A stretch of DNA of 64,000 bases from Aquila chrysaetos chrysaetos (lineage: Eukaryota > Chordata > Aves > Accipitriformes > Accipitridae): contig NW_024470384.1 of assembly GCF_900496995.4 (NCBI RefSeq), forward strand, positions 186,001 to 250,000. Direction: 5' to 3'. Of the stretch, positions 52,216 through 61,700 are shown piece after piece. The translations under genes and the position numbers were made by a program. Each line of letters starts with the position of its first letter. Position 1 is the first letter of the stretch. Under the pieces are notes generated by a model. The model did not search any database. It saw only the letters and a program-made list of their open reading frames with translations, and was not told the DNA's origin.

Positions 52216-54444
52216 ATGGCGACGCCGGGGCAGGCCCCCGCCGCGGCCCTGCGGGCCGTGCTGAAGCCGAGCGGGCCCCTCCCGGGCGAGAGCCTCCCGG
52301 TGCGCGGGTACGACTTCGCCGGCGGCCCGGACCACGCCGCGCTGTTTCGTTCCTTCCGTACCACCGGCTTCCAGGCCACCAGCTTCGCCCAGGCCGTCGC
52401 CGAGATCCACCGGATGGTGGGCGCGCCGGGGCCGGGGGGTGGCGGGGTCCCGGGGCGGCGGGAGGGGGTCCGGGGCGCGGCCGGAGCCGGTCCTGACCAC
52501 CCCCCCCCCGCGCCCGCAGATCGCGGCGAAGCTGGAGCCGCTGAACGAGGGAGGAGCGGGGCCGGGCTGGGCTGGGGGGGCCCCGGCCCCCGTCGGGCTG
52601 CACCATCTTCCTGGGCTTCACTTCCAACCTCATCAGCTCCGGCGTCCGGGAGACCATCCGCTACCTGGTGCAGCACAACATGGTGCGTGGGGCCTGGCGC
52701 GGCGGCGGGCTCCGTCCGGTGCTCCACCTGCCCCGGGGCTGTCGCCGAAGTCCCTGGCGGGGGGCGAGGGGGGGACCCTCAGGTCCTTGGGGTGTCTCCC
52801 GGGCCGGCCCCAAGGTCCCCACCCTGTCCCTGAGGTCCCTGCAGGCTTCCCAGGGGGATGCGTGGCTCCCGAGGGCGTCCCCGAGATCCCCGAGCTGTTC
52901 CTCGGGTCTCTGTGGGATCTGGGGGGGTCCCCAGCCTGGTCCTGGGGTCCCACCCCTGTCCCTGTCCCCTCAGGGTCTTTGGGGTCCCCAGCATTCCTGG
53001 GGGCTCAGCGCTGCCCCCGAGGTGTCCCCCAGCTTGCTCTAGGGTCCTTCAAGGCCCCCCCCCCTTCTCCCTGGGGTGTCCCCAAAGTCCTGAGCTGTCT
53101 CCCCCCGGGGCAGGTGGACGTGCTAGTGACCACGGCGGGGGGGGTGGAGGAGGACCTCATCAAGTGCCTGGCGCCCACTTACATTGGGGACTTCAGCCTG
53201 CGGGGCCAGGACCTGCGCCAGAGCGGCATCAACAGGTACGGGGCGCCGGGGTCCCCTCCCGGACACCGGGGTCCCCTCCCGGGCTGAGCCTGTCCCCTCC
53301 CCAGGATCGGGAACCTGCTGGTGCCCAACGACAACTACTGCAAGTTTGAGGACTGGCTGATGCCCATCCTGGAGCAGATGGTGGACGAGCAGGAAACGCA
53401 GGGTGGGGGGTGGCCGGCCCGGACGCCTGGGTCCTCCCCGGCTCGGGGGGGGCACGAGGGGCCCGGACGGCTGGGTCCTCCCTGGCTGGGGGTCCTGAGC
53501 GTGGTGGTCCGGCAGGGCGTGAGGTGGACCCCCTCCAGGATGATCGCGCGGTTGGGCAAGGAGATCAACAACCCCGAGTCGGTCTGCTACTGGGCGCAGA
53601 AGGTAGGTGGGGATGGGGGGGACGGTCACCGCGGGCGTCACCACGGGTGTCACCGCCCGTCACCGCATCCCCTTTCCAGAACAACATTCCGGTGCTGAGC
53701 CCGGCGCTCACCGATGGCTCCCTGGGGGACATGATCTTCTTTCACTCCTACAAGCGCCCGGGGCTGGTGCTGGACATTGTGGAGGGTGAGTGTGTCCCCA
53801 GAGGCCGGGGTCCCGTCCCCACCCTGCCGCTGACGCTGGGGTCCTGCCCCCCCCGGTGCCAGGGTGTCCCCCCCCCCCGATGCCAGGGTGTCCCCTGACA
53901 GCCGTCTCTGCCCGCAGACCTGCGCCTCATTAACACCCAGGCTATCTTCGCCAGGAAGACTGGGATGATCATCCTGGGCGGGGGGCTGGTGAAGCACCAC
54001 ATCGCCAACGCCAACCTCATGGTGAGGGGAGTGGGGGCCCCCCCCCATGTCCTGGGGGATGGGGAGGGGGTACGGGGCACCCCCGAGGATGGGGAGGGGG
54101 CACAGGGGCTCACCCTGCTCCTCACCCCGCAGAGGAACGGGGCCGATTTCTCCGTCTACGTCAACACGGCGCAGGAGTTCGACGGCTCCGACTCGGGGGC
54201 GCGGCCGGATGAGGCTGTGTCCTGGGGCAAGATCCGGATGGATGCCACCCCCGTCAAGGTGGGATGGGGGGGGGGTCCTGGGGTGGGGCACGGAATTTGG
54301 GGTGCCCGGAGGGGGATCCCCCATCCTCACCCCCTCTTCTCTGCCCAGGTATATGCCGACGCCTCCCTGGTCTTTCCGCTGCTGGTAGCAGAGACATTTG
54401 CCCAGAGAGCCGATGCCTTTCTATCGGAGATGCCAGCAGAGTGA
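52216..54444 (+). CDS. DHPS: Deoxyhypusine synthase
   Basis: NAD-dependent enzyme that transfers the aminobutyl group of spermidine to one lysine of eIF5A, the first step of hypusine formation. Exons: 52216-52416, 52520-52682, 53114-53235, 53305-53402, 53516-53602, 53680-53785, 53918-54021, 54133-54258, 54349-54444. Matches include [77 protein letters not shown] and [20 protein letters not shown] followed by KI; the last holds the catalytic lysine. Two surplus G bases shift frame: one in G7 52574-52580, one at the exon 4/5 junction (GGG 53401-53403 or 53515-53517). Without them the protein is 366 residues (human 369). The start at MATPGQAP is chosen by length; upstream in-frame ATGs are promoter elements. 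It converges with WDR83. Confidence 0.95.
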
Positions 54445-54775
54445 GACAGTGGTGGTGTGTCCCTGGGGGCTGAGCCCCCCATCTCTGGGTGGGGGGCAAG
54501 CCCCCCAATTTGGGAGGGCCGAGCCCCCACTACCTCTGCAGGGGCTCCCATCTCAATGCCCCCAGGCTCTGCTTCCCACACCCCAAACCGGCGTGCGCAG
54601 AGCAGAAGAGAGCGGGGTGACTCCCCCAAACAGGGGAATGGGGGAGCTGGGACCCCCACAGCACCGTCCACCTGTCCGTGCCCCCCCCCCCCGTCACCGT
54701 CCACCTGTTCCCCCCCTCCCCAGCGCTTGTATTTATTTAAGCTGCTCGGGGGTCCGCGCAGCTCCGCGCGCTCCC

Positions 54776-54781
54776 AATAAA
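54776..54781 (+). terminator. DHPS: DHPS poly(A) signal AATAAA
   Basis: CCAATAAAGC about 330 bp after the DHPS stop. The WDR83 signal on the other strand is 27 bp further on. Confidence 0.85.
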
Positions 54782-54807
54782 GCACTGCAGTTTCTCCACA
54801 CTGTGGG

Positions 54808-54813
54808 TTTATT
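54808..54813 (-). terminator. WDR83: WDR83 poly(A) signal AATAAA
   Basis: TTTATT on the plus strand, about 115 bp beyond the WDR83 stop codon. Confidence 0.8.
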
Positions 54814-54850
54814 TCTCGTTACCGGGGGACGCAGATGGGCACTGCGGGTG

Positions 54851-54940
54851 CCCCCCCAAACCCGCGTCACGTGGTGGCGTCCCCCCCAAACCCGCATCAC
54901 GTGGTGGCGTCCCCCCCAAACCCGCGTCACGTGGCGGTGT
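54851..54940. repeat. Three-copy 30-bp repeat with E-box, covering the WDR83 stop codon
   Basis: CCCCCCCAAACCCGCGTCAC then GTGGTGGCGT repeats at 54851, 54881 and 54911. Copies differ at one position (copy 2) and three positions (copy 3). Each holds the palindrome TCACGTG(G), and the WDR83 TGA (54927-54929) is in copy 3. Confidence 0.9.
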
Positions 54941-56808
54941 CCCCCTCAGGCTGGAAGCTCTCCTCGCGCCAGAGCTGGACCTGGCCCTCGGTGGCGGTGA
55001 GCAGGCAGGGCAGGGTGGGGTGGAAGGAGAGTGACTGCACCACGCCGCGGCCCACTGCTAGGCTGAGCGCCAGCGAACCCTGCGGGGGGGTGTGAGGATG
55101 TGGGGGGGCTCCCCTGGGACCCGCCAAGCGCAGGCTCGGCCCCCCCTTGCCCACTCACCTCCACCAGGTCCCAGAAGTAGACATTGCCATCCTCAGAGGC
55201 GCTGCCCACGTGGGTGTCCTGCTCGCTCAGCACGCAGTCCAACCGGTACGCCGTGCTGCGGTGGCCCGTGTACCTAGGGGGGGGTTCCGGGGGGGACGGG
55301 GTGAGGTAGGGGCCCCCCCCACAGCCCCCCAGGGGGGCACAGGGCCATTGGGAGGGGGCTCGTACTCGCCCAGCAGCTCCCCCGTTTCCTTGTCCAGCAG
55401 GCGCAGGGTGGAGTCGAGGCTGGCAGCCAGGGTGCACTGCCCGTCCTTGCTGAAGCAGACGCTGGTGATGGGGCCTGGAAGCAGATGGGAATTTGTGGGT
55501 GTCCTGGAGAGCCCCCCCCCACGCTGGTGTCCCACACCCCCTCACTCACTCCCTATGTAGTCGGAGTAGAGCTGGCCAGCGCGCAGGTCGTAGCGCCGGA
55601 CACGGCTGTCCACAGAGCTGCAGAGAGGGGGTGTTAGTGCAGGGGGATCCTGCTGACCCCAATCCTGGGGGGCCCTGCTGGCCCTGTCCCCCCCTGACCG
55701 TGTCCCCGTCCCCTGAGTGCGTCCCCATCCCTCACCCCGACAGGATCTCGTGGTCGGAGACCTTCACGCTGGAGATGCCGTCCTTGGCCTCGTCCAGGAC
55801 CTGGACGGGGTCAGGGCGGCGGGAGCGGCAGTCCCAGCACCGGACAGTGGAGTCGATGGAGCCTGGTGGGGGGCCGGGGGGAAAAGGGGGTGTCAGGTGG
55901 TGTCAAGGGAGGGCTCTGGTGCTGGCAGGGCCCCCCAAGACCGCCTCCTTACCAGACACTATGATGGTGGCCTCCTCATTGAACTGGACGCAGTTCACCT
56001 TCTGCGAAACAAGCAGGGAGTCAGCACCCTGCAGGGAGCCCCGACCCCCCAAGTCCCCCCGGACCCCTCACCCCCGCTGCCCCATGTCCTCACCCCCGCG
56101 TGTCCCCGGTACTTGCGGACCACTTGTCCGGTGGCCACGTCCCACAGCGCCACTGTCTTGTCAGCCCCGCAGGAGCACAGCTGGCTGTTGTCAAAGGAGC
56201 TGGGGGAGACGGGGTGCCCTGTCAGTGGGGCTGGGGGGGTCCCCGAGGGGTGGGGGTCCCCACAGCCCCCTGCCCCTTACCCCGCGGCATCCAGCACCTC
56301 ATAGCCGTGCCCCTGGTAGGTGCGCAGGGCTGTGCCCTTGTGCGGGTTCCAGAGCTTCAGGGACTTGTCGCTGCCGCAGGTCAGGCAGTAGTTCCCGTCC
56401 ACTGGGGAGGGGGGGACTGAGATGATCCCCCCGGCACCCCAAATAGGCACCCCCTCCACAGGAGCTGCGGTCCCCAGTTACCTCCCCCAGGGACAGGAGC
56501 CTGGGACCTCTTTCCTCCCCTCTGGGATGGGGACTGGGAGTGTGCCCCCGCCCCTTCCTCCCCCTGGGATGGGATCAAGGAGTTGGGGTCCCCGTGCCCC
56601 CGGGATGGGGTGCGGGTCCCCGTTCCTACCCCCCCGGGATAGGGGCCGGGTCCGCACTCCCCCCGGCCCCGGGTCCCCCTTTGCTCCCCCCCCGCCGGTC
56701 CCACCGTTAAAGCGGACGGCCCGCACCGCGCCCTGCCCGCACTCCAGCGTCCGGACCCGCTGCCGCGGCAGCTCGGGACGGGGCGGGCCGCGGCCGCGGG
56801 AAGGCCAT
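54927..56808 (-). CDS. WDR83: WD repeat domain 83 (MORG1)
   Basis: Seven-bladed WD40 scaffold of the ERK cascade, also a PHD3 (EGLN3) partner and a spliceosome component. Exons: 56808-56705, 56401-56281, 56199-56094, 56001-55953, 55862-55736, 55617-55550, 55474-55366, 55273-55159, 55079-54927. Blades include [98 protein letters not shown] and [16 protein letters not shown]. Exon 1 begins MAFPRPRP like human MAFPEPKP but its downstream part ([20 protein letters not shown]) is one base out of frame; one surplus base near 56780-56783 would explain it. Corrected length is 316 residues (human 315). Divergent from WDR83OS and overlapping DHPS at the 3' end, both as in human. Confidence 0.94.
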
Positions 56809-56879
56809 GGCGGGCCGGGACCGCGACCGGGGCCGGGGCCTCTTCCGGCGGCGGCGGCGGAAGCGGGCGGCGGGGCGGC
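56809..56879. promoter_or_regulatory. WDR83-WDR83OS bidirectional promoter
   Basis: Only 71 bp separate the divergent start codons, so the 5' UTRs must be tiny or overlap. The stretch is CpG-dense and holds TTCCGG/CGGAAG Ets-type sites (about 56841 and 56859). Confidence 0.75.
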
Positions 56880-57847
56880 ATGGCGGACCCGCGGCGACCG
56901 GCGCGGGTGGCCAGGTGGGACCGGGGCACGGGGGGGGACACCAGGAGGGGGACCGGGGAGGGGACACCGGGGGGGGACAGGGGCCCCGGCCCGTCTGACT
57001 GTGCCGCCCCCAGGTACAAGCCGCCGGCCACCGAGACCAACCCGGCGCTGGAGGACCCCACGCCCGACTACATGAACCTGCTGGGGATGGTCTTCAGTAT
57101 GTGCGGGCTCATGCTTAAGGTGGGGGCACCGGCACCGGTCCCGGGGGGCACCGGCACCGGGCGGGACGCGGGGACACCTGCCCAGGGTGGGCACTAGCTC
57201 CGGGAGGCACCGGGACCAGCCTGGGGTGGGCGGTGGGATGATATTTTGGGGGCTGAGGACTGTCGCTGGGGGGGTTCTGGGGTGGCTGAGGGCCGTGGGG
57301 GCACAGGGACCATCCCCGGGGGGGTTCAGGGGCACAGGGACCATCCCCGGGAGTGTTTGGGTGGTCGAGGGCCAATGGGGGAGAGGGGCTGTCCCCGGGG
57401 GGGGGTCAAGGGCTGTCCCCAGGGGGGTTCAAGGGGACAGGGGCCATCCCCAGGGGGTTTTGAGGCGGCCAAGGGACAAGGAGGGGACAGGGGCCATCCC
57501 CAGGGGGTCCCCACACCGTACCCAAGGGGTCCCCACGCCATACCCCTCCGCCCGCAGCTGAAGTGGTGCGCCTGGATTGCCGTCTACTGCTCCTTCATCA
57601 GCTTCGCCAACTCCCGCAGCTCTGAGGACACCAAGCAGATGATGAGCAGCTTCATGTGAGTGCCAGCGGCTCCGGATCCGGCCCTGGGGTGCCGCATCCC
57701 CTGCGGAGGGGACAGCGGGGAGACCATCCCAGTTTTGCGGGGGTCTCTGAAGCCCAGGCTGGTGTCTCTCCCCTCTCTAGGCTCTCCATCTCAGCCGTGG
57801 TGATGTCCTACCTGCAGAACCCCCAGCCCATGTCCCCTCCCTGGTGA
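56880..57847 (+). CDS. WDR83OS: WDR83 opposite strand / Asterix, PAT complex subunit
   Basis: Small ER membrane protein that with CCDC47 forms the PAT complex, a chaperone for multipass membrane protein insertion. Exons: 56880-56914, 57014-57119, 57558-57655, 57781-57847. The sequence [56 protein letters not shown] and [17 protein letters not shown] is almost identical to human. It has two to three hydrophobic segments, 101 residues and an intact frame. The start ATG (GGCATGG) was chosen because it gives MADPRRP, equal to human MSDPRRP; human has five extra N-terminal residues. Confidence 0.96.
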
Positions 57848-57916
57848 CGGCCGGTGTCGTTCCCCGGGGAGGGCGCTCACCGTGGGGGAGGCAACGGGTT
57901 GAGTCGGGGCCAGGAC

Positions 57917-57922
57917 AATAAA
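57917..57922 (+). terminator. WDR83OS: WDR83OS poly(A) signal AATAAA
   Basis: GACAATAAAGG, 70 bp after the stop codon. Confidence 0.85.
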
Positions 57923-58575
57923 GGGGGTGCTGGGGCAGAGCTCGTGGTCGTTGTGGTTTGTACGTACCTGCGTGGGCTGGACCCTGCTCAGAGGTGCGGC
58001 CTCAGCAGGCAGATGGGGTGGATGGACCCCCCGCCGGGGTTGGGGGAGCCCCAGAGGTGTGGGACCCTGCTTGGGGGATCTGGGGGACCTGCCGGGGGGA
58101 ACGGTGGGTGAAGATGGCCAGAGTCGGAGGGAGCGATGGGATGTGAGGGCTGGGGGAGCCCCAGGGGGCTGAGGGGAGCCTGGGGGGGGTCCAAGGGGAG
58201 CCCCGGGTGGGGCTGAGGGGAGCCATGGAGGTGGCAGAGCCCCGGGGGGGGGGCTGAGGGGAGCCCTAAGCTCCGGCTGCCCCCGGGGCTCCCCTCAGCA
58301 CCCCGGCGCCATCGCCTCTGTGAGGGATCCGGCTCCTCGACGCGCCATTGGAGGAGTGAGCTGCCCGTCTCTCGCTCTGCGCCGACCACGCCTCGGCGGG
58401 GGCGGGGTTTCGGGAGCTGCCACACGTCATTGGCTACTGAGCGTTCTCCCGCCGCCGGAGGGGCTGTTGCCGACGCCCGCCCCGGGAGGAGTAGCTCGCG
58501 GTGTCAATCATGAGCACTCCTCCTCCTCATTGGCGCCAGTCCGTTATGTCACCGCCCCGCCTGTGGCGGGAGGGG
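57923..58575. other. WDR83OS-MAN2B1 spacer
   Basis: No gene recognised. G-rich GGGGGAGCCCC-type repeats occupy 58020-58300, then a CpG island begins around 58320 with three ATTGG boxes (58347, 58430, 58529). Confidence 0.5.
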
Positions 58576-58623
58576 GTGTGTGTGTGTGCGTGTGCGCGCG
58601 TGTGTGTGTGTGTGCGCGCGCGC

Positions 58624-58662
<39 letters not shown>
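58576..58662. repeat. (GT)n/(GC)n microsatellite, Z-DNA-prone
   Basis: 87 bp of almost uninterrupted alternating purine-pyrimidine, including GCGCGCGCGCGC, located 90 bp upstream of the MAN2B1 start codon. Confidence 0.95.
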
Positions 58663-58663
<1 letters not shown>

Positions 58664-58725
58664 CTCTCGCTTGCCCAGAGGGGGTGGAGTGGAGACCCCT
58701 CCCCCCCCAGGTCATGTGTACGGGC

Positions 58726-58737
58726 GGTCACATGACC
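58726..58737. promoter_or_regulatory. MAN2B1: CLEAR-like E-box palindrome
   Basis: GGTCACATGACC is a perfect 12-bp palindrome, one step from the TFEB/TFE3 CLEAR consensus GTCACGTGAC. A second E-box, GTCATGTG, is at 58711-58718. Both immediately precede the MAN2B1 ATG, a lysosomal gene. Confidence 0.65.
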
Positions 58738-58752
58738 GTGCCCGCGAGCGGC

Positions 58753-61700
58753 ATGGCGGTGCCCGGGGCGGTGGCGCTGCTGCTGCTGCCGCTCCTCGGG
58801 GCGGTGGCCGCGGGCTGCGGGTACCAGGTGGGCCCGGGGGGATTGGGCCGGGGAGCCACTGGAGAGGGGACTGGGCGAGACTGGAGGGGCTCTGGGAGAG
58901 GCTGGAGGGACACCGGAGCGTCCTGGGGAAACGGGAACTGGGGGGGAACTGGGAGGGACTAGGGGAGCTGGGAGGCACTGGAGACACTGGGATGGCCTGG
59001 GGGAGCCGGGAGAGACTGGGAGCACTGAGGAAACGGGGACTGGGAGAGACCTGGGGGAACTGGGCAGCTGGGAGAGATCGTGGTGGGGAAGCTGGGAACC
59101 CAGGAGGGACTGGGGGGCAATTGGGAGGAACTGGGGCAGGGAGAAACTGGGCTGAGGGAGCTGGGATACTGGGAGAGACTGAAGGGAGGTGGGGAAACGT
59201 GGATGGGGCAGCTGGGCTGGGACTGGGCGAACTGGGAGAGGTCAGATGGGGGGGGAGCAGTGGGGGACTGGGAGAGGGAAACTGGGACAATCTGGGCCTG
59301 AGGAGTGGGAAGGGATTGGCGTCTGTCATGGGCTGGGATTGGGAACACTGTGGAGAGGCTGGGATGGGGGTGCTAGGGGAGGAAGAGGAGGGTTTAGGGT
59401 ACTGGGGTGCTTGGAGAGGGCTGGGGCACGGCTGGACAGTGACAGTCACATGCCCCAGCTGGGCTGTCACTGGAGGGGGAACGACACGTAGGCATCCTGG
59501 CCTGCCCTTCCCCCCCCCAGGCAGGGGACCCAGGCGTCCTGGCCACTGGTTTTTAACGGCCGTTTGCATCCTCCCCTGCGACCCAACGGCCTCCTCTGGA
59601 AACGGCTGGCGGAGGGGCAAGGGGGGGACGTGGGGTGTGGGCACAGCCCCGTACGAGCTCTCAGAGACTCCGCTTGTGCCCGCAGTCGTGTCCGCCCACG
59701 CGCCCCGACCTCCTCAACGTGCACCTGGTGCCCCACACGCATGATGACGTGGGCTGGCTCAAGACGGTGGAGCAGTACTTCTATGGAGGTGGGTGTCCCT
59801 GCCACCGTGGGGGTGGGGGGGGATGGTCCCCGGGGAGGGGTGGTGATGTCCCCAAGGCCACTGCAGCACCTGTGGGGACAGAGGTGACAGCTTCAAGGCC
59901 ACCGTGGGGGTGGAGGTGATGCTCGGCGAGGCCAGCGTGGGGTCGAAGGGACACTGAGTGCCAGAGATGGAGCCTGCAGCCTCACGGCGGGGCGGGGGTT
60001 GGGGGCAGAGAGACAAATCCTGCCCTCGGGACGGGGATGAGAGGACTGCGCTTTCTGCCCATTGTCCCCAGCGTGGTGTCGTGACCCCGGTTTGCCTCTT
60101 GTTTTTGCCTGTCAGAATAGTGCTGGGACTCCTGGACCTTTCTGTGTTCCCCCCTCTATGTCCCTTGGATGCTTCTGTGCCCCCCCCACAACCCCCTGTT
60201 CTCCCCCCACATCCCCTGGAGGTTGCTGTGACCCTATCTCCCCTATTCCATGACCCCCCTGACCCCCGGATGTCACCTGTGTCCCCACGGATGTTGCTGT
60301 GACCCTGTATACCATATCATGCTGTGCCCCTGTGCCCCCTCCCCGCCTGTCACGGTTGACCCCGTCAGTGCGTAACGAGGTGCAGCACGCGGGGGTGCAA
60401 TACATCCTGGACTCGGTGGTGGCCCAGCTGGCAGCCGACCCCTCCCCGCCGCTTCATCTACGCCGAGGTGGCCTTCCTGGCCCGCTGGTGGCGGCAACAG
60501 GACGAGGCCACGCGTCGCACCGTCCGCCAGCTCGTTGAGCAGGGTGCGGGGGGCACGGCGTGGATGTCCCCTGGGGGGGGGAATCTGCCGCTGAGAGGAA
60601 TGTGGGGGGTGTCCCTGGAGAGGGACGTGGGCATGGGGGCACACCGGGATGGGGACAGGGGGGCTGGGGTGTCCCTGAGGGTCATGGGGAGCACGCAGGG
60701 ACATGAGCAGGGGGGGACTGGGGTGTCCTTGGGGACATGCAAGGACATGGGGCGGGACTGGGGTGTCTCTTGGTGGACAGGGACATGGAGGGACAATGAC
60801 TAGAGTGTTCCTTGGAGGATATGGGCTCGGGGGTGGACTGGGGTGCCCTGGGGGGACAGAGACTTGTGGGGTGGTACTGGGGTGTCCCAACAGGGATTTA
60901 GGGGGGGGTACTGGTGTGTCCCTGGAGAGACACAAGTACAGGGGGTTCACAGGAACACAGAGGGGGACTGAGGTGTCTCTGGGGGTTTACAGGGGGTGCA
61001 CAGGGACATGGGGGGGATTGGGGTGTCCCAGGGGTGAGATGGGCATGGGGATGTGACTCTGAGGGGGCACAGAGGCCGGGGGGAGGCTGAGGAGTCTGGG
61101 GTGCTCCCAAGGGACTTGGGGTGCTGCTTGTCCCTGAGCACCCCCCCCCTTCCCTGCAGGCCGCCTGGAATTCGTGGGGGGGGGCTGGTGCATGAGCGAT
61201 GAGGCGGCCGCCCACTACAGCCCCGCCATCGAGCAGCTGGCACTGGGCCGTCACTTCCTGCGCCGGGAGTTCGGGGCCTGCGGCACCCCTCGCGTGGCCT
61301 GGCAGATCGACCCCTTCGGGCACTCCCGCCAGCTGGCTGCCATCTTCGCCCAGGTGGGAGACCCCCCCCACTCTGCGCCCACCCACCCTCCCTACCCGGC
61401 CCTGCAGGGGACCCCGGCATCCAGGCTGACCCCTTCCTCCCTGCAGATGGGCTACGATGGACTCTTCGTGGGGCGCGTGGACTACCAGGACAAGGCGACG
61501 CGGGAGCAGCTGCGGGAGATGGAGTTGCTCTGGCGGGCGAGCACGAGCCTGCCGCCCCCCACTGCCGACCTCTTCACTGGTGGGACGGGGCGCAGGGCCC
61601 CTCCTGGGGCTGGGGGTCCCTTGGGTCTCCCCCCAAGCTCTTCCTGGGGGCTGGTCCTGTCCCGGGGTGCCCCCCTGGGTGTTGCCCATCCCTTGAACCT

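Noticed and set aside
58501-58752. Upstream in-frame ATGs as MAN2B1 start (MCTGGHMTVPASG...)
   Set aside because: They would put a polar leader ahead of the hydrophobic signal peptide; the ATG at 58753 has a good Kozak context and directly precedes the signal sequence.
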